Source: TMED26 sp042088965 (GTDB lineage Bacteria; Pseudomonadota; Alphaproteobacteria; Thalassobaculales; Thalassobaculaceae). From it: a DNA stretch of 5,375 nt. Position numbers and translations under genes: made by a program. This document shows, piece after piece, positions 1 through 5,045 of this stretch. Location: positions 1-5,375 of the forward strand of contig JBELLC010000153.1 of assembly GCA_042088965.1 (NCBI GenBank), written 5' to 3'. The stretch's first letter is position 1. Each line of letters starts with the position of its first letter. Under the pieces are notes generated by a model. That model was not told the origin of the DNA. It saw only the letters and a list, made by a program, of their open reading frames with translations, and ran no database searches.

Positions 1-505
1 GCTCATCAAACAGGATAACCTCTGGTTCCATCGCAATGGCGCGGGCAATCGCCACACGTTGTTGCTGGCCACCGCTTAACTCATTTGGAAAGCTGTCTGC
101 TTTATGGCTCAGGCCAACGCGGCGCAATGCCTCATGAGCGTGCGCTTCGGCCTCAGTGCGCGGCATTTTCTTCACCTTCCGCAACGCCAAAGCGACATTT
201 CCAAGGGCCGACATATGCGGATATAAATTGAAACTTTGAAACACCATGCCGATGCGCTGGCGCACTTGATTGATATCAACGCCTTTGGCCGTGATCTCTT
301 CGCCCATGATACGAATACTGCCAGCCGTGGGCTGTTCCAACAGATTACAGCAGCGCAATAATGTGCTTTTACCCGAACCCGACGGACCAATGATAAACAC
401 TAATTCTTGCGGCGCGACTTGCAGATCAACGCCAAATAATACTTGCAGGTCACCAAATGACTTTTCAATGCTCACGGCGTCCACAATTGGCTGCTGACTG
501 CTCAT
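1..505 (-). CDS. Amino-acid-type ABC transporter ATP-binding protein (C-terminal part outside window)
   Basis: ATPase of a polar amino acid-type ABC importer (GlnQ/HisP-like), expected at the inner face of the cytoplasmic membrane. The first 168 residues are visible. They contain the Walker A GPSGSGKST at about residues 40-48, the Q-loop VFQSFNLYP with Gln90, the ABC signature LSGGQQQR at about 143-150, and Walker B VILFDE at 163-168. The window ends directly after the catalytic Glu, so the D-loop, H-loop and C-terminus are missing. The ATG at 505 gives a normal short N-terminus before the first beta strand, and a weak GGGA lies 5 nt upstream. The gene follows the solute-binding protein gene on the same strand after 77 nt that hold a terminator-like hairpin, so it is probably expressed at a lower level from the same transcript. 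The family is clear; the transported ligand is not. Confidence 0.95.
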   Translation of the reverse strand, partial: MSSQQPIVDAVSIEKSFGDLQVLFGVDLQVAPQELVFIIGPSGSGKSTLLRCCNLLEQPTAGSIRIMGEEITAKGVDINQVRQRIGMVFQSFNLYPHMSALGNVALALRKVKKMPRTEAEAHAHEALRRVGLSHKADSFPNELSGGQQQRVAIARAIAMEPEVILFDE

Positions 506-534
506 GTAAATCCCACGCTTGATGCAAATATGCG

Positions 535-571
535 AAAACAAGCTGCCAGCCACAGAGCGGCCAGCAGCCTG
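535..571 (-). terminator. Terminator-like hairpin between binding protein and ATPase genes
   Basis: Read on the minus strand, positions 571-559 pair with 551-539 as a 13-bp stem with three G-U wobbles (569:541, 563:547, 562:548) and a 7-nt loop at 558-552. Four T follow at 538-535. The wobbles form only in minus-strand RNA; on the plus strand they are A-C mismatches. The T-run is short, so partial termination or protection of the upstream mRNA 3' end is more likely than full termination. Confidence 0.5.
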
Positions 572-582
572 ATCATATTTAC

Positions 583-1422
583 TTAGTTCGCACAGCCACT
601 ATTTGATGGTGAGCTGTCATAATTGGCAAAGCCGGGGACGCCAATACCGTCGACGACCTTATAGGCAGCGCCGCCGGCAACAGGGGCTTGACCTGTCCAT
701 TTTTCATGGATTTTCGCAATCGTGCCATCGGCCTTCATGCATTCCATGACTTTTTCGAACGTCGCCCGCATCTCAGCACTGGTGGTGTGAAACGCCATGG
801 CACCAACACGGCCAGATGAAATCACGAGGTTTGACGGCTCAACCAACGGATTCTTCTGCGCGGTCCAGCCCATCACAGTATCGCCCGCAAAGTTTGCATC
901 CGCCCGACCGGCGGCAACGGCTGCAATCGCATCGGCGTTTTTACCAAAACGCACCAGCTGCCATTTATATTTGTCCATCCGCTCAGGTGCTGACAACCAT
1001 TTATCGTAGAAGTTACCTTTGTTGACAGCGATGGTCTTACCCGCCAAATCTTCCAAGCTGTTGATTTGCGGTGCACCCTTTTTGATCAGGAACTGAAAGT
1101 TCACTTCGAAATACGGCTCGCCGAACAGCATCTTGGTGGCCCGCTCTTTGGTGACCGTGGTCGGCGCGATGATGACACCGTATTTCCCGGCCGCTAAACC
1201 TGCGAAAATACCAGACCATTCCTGATCAATGACCTCATGCTTTACGTCCATACGCTTGGCCATTTCAGCAATAATATCGACATTATACCCTTCAACACCG
1301 CCGCTGGCTGACGCCATCACATGCGGCGAGTATCCAACATCAGCGGCAACTTTCATGGTTTCAGCAGAAGCAGCGCCTGCGGCCAACAAAGAAATCGCGA
1401 TTCCCGCGATGAGTTTTTTCAT
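583..1422 (-). CDS. Periplasmic solute-binding protein, family 3 (amino-acid type)
   Basis: Extracytoplasmic substrate-binding subunit of the ABC importer, 279 residues, a usual length for the family (SBP_bac_3). Residues 1-20 form a Sec signal peptide: a charged MKK, a hydrophobic core, then AASA before ETMKVAAD. Family landmarks are GYNVDIIAEMAKRM, the EWSGIFAGLAAGK segment, TVTKER with the Arg that in HisJ-type proteins contacts the ligand carboxylate, FGEPYF, and DANFAGD, whose Asp matches the amino-group-binding Asp of HisJ. These residues favour an amino-acid-like ligand. The start is fixed by AAAGGAG 7 nt upstream and by the signal peptide; an upstream in-frame ATG at 1485 would spoil both. 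Oddities are Gly instead of the common Asp after AGKY, and a roughly 35-residue tail after EKWTG ending in SGCAN. That Cys could pair with the one in MECMK. The gene is first in a leftward operon with the ATPase gene. Confidence 0.93.
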   Translation of the reverse strand: MKKLIAGIAISLLAAGAASAETMKVAADVGYSPHVMASASGGVEGYNVDIIAEMAKRMDVKHEVIDQEWSGIFAGLAAGKYGVIIAPTTVTKERATKMLFGEPYFEVNFQFLIKKGAPQINSLEDLAGKTIAVNKGNFYDKWLSAPERMDKYKWQLVRFGKNADAIAAVAAGRADANFAGDTVMGWTAQKNPLVEPSNLVISSGRVGAMAFHTTSAEMRATFEKVMECMKADGTIAKIHEKWTGQAPVAGGAAYKVVDGIGVPGFANYDSSPSNSGCAN

Positions 1423-1429
1423 CCTATCA

Positions 1430-1436
1430 CTCCTTT
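1430..1436 (-). promoter_or_regulatory. Shine-Dalgarno site of the binding protein gene
   Basis: AAAGGAG on the minus strand, 7 nt before the ATG at 1422. It is the strongest ribosome binding site in the window and decides the start. It overlaps CCAAAGG (1438-1432), which is perfectly complementary to CCTTTGG at 1478-1472 in the same leader. Confidence 0.9.
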
Positions 1437-1446
1437 GGCAAAAAAT

Positions 1447-1466
1447 ATGAAGCATCATGGCTTCAT
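1447..1466. repeat. Inverted repeat, 7-bp arms
   Basis: ATGAAGC at 1447-1453 and GCTTCAT at 1460-1466 form perfect 7-bp arms around a 6-bp spacer. The repeat lies in the presumed 5' leader of the binding protein gene, 10 nt before its Shine-Dalgarno. It could be an RNA hairpin or a protein operator. Confidence 0.55.
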
Positions 1467-1469
1467 TGT

Positions 1470-1495
1470 GTCCAAAGGCAATCATCGCTTTGGAC
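1470..1495. repeat. Inverted repeat, 8-bp arms
   Basis: GTCCAAAG (1470-1477) and CTTTGGAC (1488-1495) are perfect 8-bp arms with a 10-bp spacer. In the leftward transcript this would be a stem-loop about 20 nt after the predicted start site. As DNA it is also a plausible dimer-protein operator. It shares the CTTTGG core with the Shine-Dalgarno region and with 1572-1577. Confidence 0.6.
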
Positions 1496-1521
1496 TAAAA
1501 TAAATTTCGTAGGGTCATGTG

Positions 1522-1550
1522 ATCATACTTTCCATGGCTTGGAAAGTCAT
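1522..1550 (-). promoter_or_regulatory. Predicted sigma70-type promoter of the transporter operon
   Basis: On the minus strand, -35 ATGACT (1550-1545, 4 of 6 matches to TTGACA) and -10 TATGAT (1527-1522, 5 of 6 matches to TATAAT) are separated by exactly 17 bp. The predicted start is near 1515, giving a leader of about 93 nt. An 8-bp-arm inverted repeat fills the spacer. Confidence 0.55.
1527..1547. promoter_or_regulatory. Operator-like inverted repeat inside the promoter spacer
   Basis: ACTTTCCA (1527-1534) and TGGAAAGT (1540-1547) are perfect 8-bp arms around a 5-bp spacer. The repeat lies between, and touches, the predicted -10 and -35 boxes of the leftward promoter. This is a typical place for a repressor or MerR-type regulator, but no regulator gene is in the window. 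Confidence 0.5.
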
Positions 1551-1562
1551 TGATTTCGTTTG

Positions 1563-1576
1563 CAAAGCAATCTTTG
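1563..1576. repeat. Short inverted repeat carrying the CTTTGG motif
   Basis: CAAAG (1563-1567) and CTTTG (1572-1576) pair around CAAT. The arms are short and the repeat alone could be chance. It is listed because CTTTGG or its complement occurs four times in the 145 bp from 1433 to 1577. Confidence 0.3.
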
Positions 1577-1626
1577 GGCAATGCATTTCCCCATCAGAAA
1601 CACTGAATTTAGGGGCGCTGCATCAG

Positions 1627-1655
1627 GTGACGGGCGTGGCGATCGTTTTTACATT
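1627..1655 (+). promoter_or_regulatory. Weak candidate promoter for the rightward genes
   Basis: GTGACG (1627-1632) and TACATT (1650-1655) each match 4 of 6 consensus bases with a 17-bp spacer. The start would fall near 1662, about 38 nt before the ATG at 1700. It is the best-spaced pair I found for the plus strand, but such pairs are common by chance. The 1423-1699 region holds no gene. Confidence 0.25.
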
Positions 1656-1699
1656 CAAAATCGTGACCATCGACAAGCCCTGTCATCGAGCGCTAGGAT

Positions 1700-2665
1700 A
1701 TGGCTACCCTCACCACCAGCGAGCCGCATGTGACAGAGACAACGCCCCGCGATCTTATTGGTTATGCCGGTAAGCCCCCCGCGCCAAATTGGCCAAATCA
1801 GGCCCGCCTAGCCGTAAATTTTGTTCTCAATATCGAAGAGGGCTCTGAACGCTCCGTCGCTCTGGGTGACGCGGTGAATGAAACTGGCCTGACAGAAGTA
1901 TCTGGCGGCCGCCACCCCGCAGGCGTCCCTGATCTGGGCCTGCAAAGCTTGTATGATTATGGTTCCCGCGCGGGTGTTTGGCGCATCTTGCGGCTGTTTC
2001 AAGAGCGCCAAATCCCAATGACCGTGTATGCCTGTGCCATGGCCTTGCAATGTAATCCTGCAATGGCCGCCGCCTTGGCCGATGCGGGTTATGATTTTGC
2101 CGGGCATGGCTGGCGCTGGATTAATCATTATGACCTTGATGAGGCAACCGAGCGGGCGCACATCGCCAAAGCTGTCGACATTATCCAGGCGCTGACAGGC
2201 GAGCGTCCCTATGGCTGGTATTGCCGTTATGCACCCAGCGAAAATACCCGCCGCCTTTTGGTTGAAGAGGGCGGCTTTCTGTATGATTCAGATTCCTATG
2301 GTGATGACCTGCCCTATTGGCAGGATTGTGACGGCCAACCGCATTTAATCATTCCGTATACCCTGGATACCAATGACCTGAAATTCGGCGCACCTGCTGC
2401 CTATGGCTCCGGCGATGATTTTTTCATCCATCTGCGTGACAGTTTTGATCAACTCTATGAGGAAGGCGCGACGGAACCAAAAATGCTGTCCGTTGGCTTG
2501 CATACACGCCTTGTCGGGCGTCCGGGCCGGGCCCGCGCCCTGGCCCGCTTCCTTGATCATGTGCTTGCCCATCCAGATGTTTGGATCACGCGGCGAGTCG
2601 ATATCGCGCGCCATTGGATCGCCCATCACCCTGCCTGCAATGTAACCGCCGGAGCGTCATCTTGA
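1700..2665 (+). CDS. PuuE-like polysaccharide deacetylase-family cyclic amidase
   Basis: Member of the PuuE branch of the polysaccharide deacetylase (CE4-fold) superfamily, 321 residues against about 310 for PuuE allantoinase. Visible landmarks are PRDLIGYAGKPP (16-27), AVNFVLNIEEGSE (38-50), SLYDYGSRAGVWRIL (83-97), GHGWRWI (135-141), TGERPYGWYCRYAPSENTRRLL (166-187), GFLYDSDSYGDDLPYW (192-207), IPYTLDTND (218-226) and GLHTRLVGRPGR (266-277). The metal-binding Asp pair of true CE4 deacetylases is replaced by the EEG of the metal-independent group, which opens cyclic amides such as allantoin. The segment GWYCRYAPSENT differs from the GWYTGRTxPNTRR I recall for uricolytic PuuE, so the substrate may be another ureide, imide or lactam. 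Start choice is uncertain: AGGAT abuts the ATG at 1700, and a GTG at 1730 is an alternative. The protein is probably cytoplasmic, with no signal peptide. It is first in a two-gene operon, its stop overlapping the next start. Confidence 0.9.
   Translation: MATLTTSEPHVTETTPRDLIGYAGKPPAPNWPNQARLAVNFVLNIEEGSERSVALGDAVNETGLTEVSGGRHPAGVPDLGLQSLYDYGSRAGVWRILRLFQERQIPMTVYACAMALQCNPAMAAALADAGYDFAGHGWRWINHYDLDEATERAHIAKAVDIIQALTGERPYGWYCRYAPSENTRRLLVEEGGFLYDSDSYGDDLPYWQDCDGQPHLIIPYTLDTNDLKFGAPAAYGSGDDFFIHLRDSFDQLYEEGATEPKMLSVGLHTRLVGRPGRARALARFLDHVLAHPDVWITRRVDIARHWIAHHPACNVTAGASS
2651..2654 (+). promoter_or_regulatory. Shine-Dalgarno deciding a TTG start
   Basis: GGAG lies inside the end of the upstream gene, 7 nt before TTG at 2662. 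It supports that TTG over the in-frame ATG at 2581, which would add 27 unrelated residues and an 85-bp overlap. Confidence 0.7.
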
Positions 2666-3273
2666 AGACTTTTGACCTGGCGGCACTGTCCGCCGCTGAC
2701 GGCTATAAGTTGTTGCGCAATGTGGTGACACCGCGGCCCATTGCCCTGGTAACCACTGTCGATGGTAATGGGGTTGTCAACGCCGCGCCGTTTTCGTTTT
2801 TCAATGCCATTGCCTTTGACCCTTGCATGGTTGTCCTTGGCCTTGAAGCGCGGCCAGATGGTAGCCCAAAAGACACCTCTCGGAATATCCGCCTGAACCG
2901 GGAATTCGTGGTCAATATTGTGGATTATGCCGCCGCTGAGAAAATGAACCTGTGCGCGACCCCACTTGAGCCGGGAGAATCAGAAATACCATTGGCTGGT
3001 TTCACCACCGCACCATCAACCTTGGTTGCCCCGCCGCGCCTGACCGAACTGCCCGCCGCCTTAGAATGTGTCCGTCACACGACCTTAGAGCTCGGTAATC
3101 TGCGCGAGATTGTCGTCGGTGAGGTGCGGGCGATTGCGTTGCGCGATGATGTGATTGATGTCACAAACCTGCATGTAGATGCCGCCAAGCTGGATACCAT
3201 TGGGCGACTTGGCAGTAATCTTTACGCCAGTAGCAGAGATCAATTCGCCCTTGACCGGCCAGATGGCCGATAA
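2662..3273 (+). CDS. Flavin reductase-like FMN-binding split-barrel protein
   Basis: Protein of the flavin reductase-like family (PF01613, DIM6/NTAB type), 203 residues from the TTG start, a normal length. Landmarks are YKLLRNVVTPRPIALVTT (15-32), NAAPFSFFNAI (40-50), DPCMVVLGLEARPDGSPKDTSRNI (53-76), EFVVNI (81-86), the VVGEV strand (151-155) and GRLGSNLYA (181-189). Family members bind FMN. Some pass NAD(P)H electrons to a partner flavin monooxygenase; for many the role is unknown. No monooxygenase is in view, though the converging operon has an FAD oxidoreductase. The TTG overlaps the upstream TGA (TTGA), pointing to translational coupling. No intrinsic terminator follows: the converging gene ends 15 bp away. 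Confidence 0.9.
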   Translation: MKTFDLAALSAADGYKLLRNVVTPRPIALVTTVDGNGVVNAAPFSFFNAIAFDPCMVVLGLEARPDGSPKDTSRNIRLNREFVVNIVDYAAAEKMNLCATPLEPGESEIPLAGFTTAPSTLVAPPRLTELPAALECVRHTTLELGNLREIVVGEVRAIALRDDVIDVTNLHVDAAKLDTIGRLGSNLYASSRDQFALDRPDGR

Positions 3274-3288
3274 GGCCGCTGCCCCCTG
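3274..3288. other. Convergent junction, 15 bp
   Basis: Only 15 bp separate the flavin reductase stop (TAA, 3271-3273) from the stop of the converging SnoaL-like gene (TAG on the minus strand, 3291-3289). Two GC-rich hairpins flank it inside the genes (3256-3269 and 3306-3319), but neither is followed by a T-run on either strand. The two transcripts are therefore likely to overlap at their 3' ends. Confidence 0.6.
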
Positions 3289-3684
3289 CTAGCTGTCTTT
3301 ATCAAGGGTGTTTTCACCCGCCATATAAACAGCGACAGCGCTAAATCGACCCGCCGCCAAGGTGAAAAAATTGCAGTTCGATTTATACACCAATTGGCCA
3401 TCGTCAAGCGTGTTCACAACCCGAAATTGAGCCGCAATGCGGCCCCCACCAGGGTCTGAGACAAACTGAAACTGATCATGCTGAACAGCGGCATGGCGGC
3501 GCCACAACCGGGTGAACATGCCGCTTATCTCGTCATGGCCGTTCAGGGTGACGCCATGGGTTTCAACCGTGAACCGGCAATCCTCACTCAGGGTTGCCAG
3601 AACAGCCGTCATATCCTCGCCATCAACAGCGGCAAAGTAACGTTTTACCAAAGCGATCATATCGCCGGGATGCGGATCATTCAT
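3289..3684 (-). CDS. SnoaL-like / NTF2-like small protein
   Basis: 131-residue protein with the look of the SnoaL/NTF2-like cone fold. It has an N-terminal helix pair, ALVKRYFAAVDGEDMTAVLATLSEDCRFTV (11-40), then a G-H-[DE]-I helix (GHDEISGMFTRLWRRH, 49-64) and alternating beta strands: HDQFQFVSDPGGGRIAAQFRVVNTLDDG, LVYKSNCNFFTLAAGRFSAVAVYMAGEN. Family members include cyclases, isomerases, hydrolases and non-catalytic ligand binders, so no reaction can be assigned. The ATG at 3684 overlaps the end of the FAD oxidoreductase gene by 8 nt (ATGAATGA), with a GGGG run about 8 nt upstream, so it is probably translated by coupling. An ATG at 3738 in the same frame would overlap the upstream gene more deeply and add a non-family N-terminus. 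It is last in its operon. Confidence 0.82.
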   Translation of the reverse strand: MNDPHPGDMIALVKRYFAAVDGEDMTAVLATLSEDCRFTVETHGVTLNGHDEISGMFTRLWRRHAAVQHDQFQFVSDPGGGRIAAQFRVVNTLDDGQLVYKSNCNFFTLAAGRFSAVAVYMAGENTLDKDS

Positions 3685-5044
3685 TGATCTGCCCCGCCGC
3701 CACCAGTGCGGCGGCCCGCAGACCGGCGATATGTCCAAAGGTTACCGCTGTCAGCAATCCATTACCTGACAAATACCCCCAATCAGAGGGCCCAGAAACA
3801 CCGCGGGCGGCCCCGCCACCTGCGAATAGGTTTGGCATTTTGCGGCCATCCTCATCCAGCACTTGAGCATCATCATCGACAACCAGACCGCCTTGGGTGT
3901 GAAACAAGGCACCTGTCACCAAAACCGCATAATAAGGCGGTGTTAAGGCCGCTTTATCAAAATGCCGCCCAAACCCATCGGTTGCCTTGAGGCGTGCCGC
4001 CTCAGCAGCATTTGCAAGGGTTTCCTGAAGGGCTGCTGCAGGCAAGCCGGTTAAGGCCGCCAATTCGGTCCCATCTGCCGCTATCTTTACCGCACCGGCG
4101 GCAAAAGCCTGCCGGTAATCTTCAAACTCCATACCAAGNNNNNNNNNNATGACACGGCGAGCTTGCTCTGAATAGCCGGAATGCTCATTGGCAAAGCGCT
4201 GGGCGTTTTTATTGACTTGGATCGCCCCTTCCATCATCAGCGCCCAGGTGATCAAAATTCCATGGGGTTGGGCAACCGAGCCATGCCCTTGGTATGAGCC
4301 TAAATCAGCTAGACCTGCACCCAGCGCGCGCGCCCAGACGATGGCATCACCTTGATTGCCGCGATGGCCAAAATAGTCAGCTTCGCGCATGTCGGGAATT
4401 AATTCGGCGACCATTTCAGGGTTTCCGCCAAAACCATTACAGGCCAAAATCAGCGCCGCGCAGCCAAAATCATCAACTGTGCCGTCAGGGCGCGTAAACC
4501 GAATACCGACGACCCGCCCTGTATCATCGGCAAACAAGCCTGTGACATGGGCATTGGTGACCACCGGAATTTCGGCAACTTCAACCGCTCGGGTGAGCGC
4601 CCCAATTAATTCGGTGCCGGTACGTGACGGGGTGCCATGCATCCGATAGGTGCTATGGCCCGGATATAAAAAACCATCAATCACTTGTAAGTTTAAATCA
4701 TGATCGCGGTTCAGCCAATCAATGGTCACGGTTGACTGCTGGCACAGCCGCCGCACCATTTCTGCATCGGTTTCATGATGCGCTTTGGCCAAGATATCAG
4801 CGGCCATTCGATCAACATCATCGTCAATGCCTTTAACTTTTTGCGCCGCTGTGCCGCAGGCCGGAATAAGCCCCGACGACAGCGCTGTTGAGCCGCTGGG
4901 CACCGCATCGCGTTCCAGCAAAACAGCGTTTCCGCCAGCCCCATGAACCGCCAACGCCGCCACCATGCCGCAGGCACCAGCCCCAATAATGACAATATCG
5001 GCACTGGCCTGAAAGCGGCCGTCATCAGCGGGTAAAACGGTCAC
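3677..5044 (-). CDS. FAD-dependent oxidoreductase, fumarate reductase flavoprotein type (gapped)
   Basis: FAD_binding_2-family oxidoreductase (fumarate reductase, KsdD and TcuA relatives), about 455 residues counting four unknown ones. The N-terminal dinucleotide fold has DIVIIGAGACGM (16-27) and VLLERD with the ribose-binding Glu44, then GSTALSSG (51-58). The capping region runs through TYRMHGTPSRTGTELI. Near the C-terminus are HTQGGL (about 382-387), the substrate/flavin-site motif of this family, and NLFAGGGAARGVSGPSDWGYLSGNGLL, which closes the FAD site. The expected role is dehydrogenation of a C-C bond or reduction of a double bond in a small acid or ring; the substrate is unknown. No signal peptide or Tat motif is seen, so it is probably cytoplasmic. 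The chosen start is GTG at 5044, with GGGAGG 5 nt upstream; ATG at 5074 would overlap the previous gene by 29 nt. The N-run interrupts it after SEQARRV. Confidence 0.9.
   Translation of the reverse strand: MTVLPADDGRFQASADIVIIGAGACGMVAALAVHGAGGNAVLLERDAVPSGSTALSSGLIPACGTAAQKVKGIDDDVDRMAADILAKAHHETDAEMVRRLCQQSTVTIDWLNRDHDLNLQVIDGFLYPGHSTYRMHGTPSRTGTELIGALTRAVEVAEIPVVTNAHVTGLFADDTGRVVGIRFTRPDGTVDDFGCAALILACNGFGGNPEMVAELIPDMREADYFGHRGNQGDAIVWARALGAGLADLGSYQGHGSVAQPHGILITWALMMEGAIQVNKNAQRFANEHSGYSEQARRVXXXXLGMEFEDYRQAFAAGAVKIAADGTELAALTGLPAAALQETLANAAEAARLKATDGFGRHFDKAALTPPYYAVLVTGALFHTQGGLVVDDDAQVLDEDGRKMPNLFAGGGAARGVSGPSDWGYLSGNGLLTAVTFGHIAGLRAAALVAAGQINE
4139..4148. other. Assembly gap (10 N) inside the FAD oxidoreductase gene
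   Basis: Ten N between codons for QARRV and LGMEFEDYR. The frame agrees on both sides, so the true gap length should leave remainder 1 when divided by 3. Ten is probably a placeholder; family members, as I recall them, have a longer stretch here. Confidence 0.95.
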
Positions 5045-5045
5045 C

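Larger units (their letters stand above)
1432..1495 (-). promoter_or_regulatory. Leader RNA with two mutually exclusive pairings
   Basis: In the minus-strand leader, the segment around 1478-1470 (CCTTTGGAC) can pair in two ways. Fold A pairs 1477-1470 with 1495-1488 (8 bp, 10-nt loop) and leaves the Shine-Dalgarno free. Fold B pairs 1478-1472 with 1438-1432 (7 bp, perfect), hides most of the Shine-Dalgarno and encloses the small hairpin at 1466-1447. The complementarity is directly visible. A regulatory switch (riboswitch-like, temperature- or protein-controlled) is inference. I recognise no known riboswitch class here. Confidence 0.4.

Noticed and set aside
1423..1485. In-frame upstream ATG (1485) for the binding protein
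   Set aside because: It would put 21 non-signal residues before a good signal peptide and ignore the strong AAAGGAG site just before the ATG at 1422.
1693..1698. TAGGAT as a -10 box for the rightward genes
   Set aside because: It directly abuts the ATG at 1700 and would require the GTG at 1730 as the start. No matching -35 was found at 16-18 bp.
1519..1773. An open plus-strand frame of 84 codons through the divergent region
   Set aside because: It has no recognisable domain, has no good ribosome binding site, overlaps the start of the PuuE-like gene and crosses the promoter and repeats. It is most likely chance.
3256..3269. CGGCC-AGAT-GGCCG hairpin as a terminator of the rightward operon
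   Set aside because: It lies before the stop codon of the flavin reductase gene and is not followed by a T-run on either strand.
3306..3319. GGGTG-TTTT-CACCC hairpin as a bidirectional terminator
   Set aside because: The stem is only 5 bp, it is inside the SnoaL-like coding sequence, and no T-run follows on either strand.
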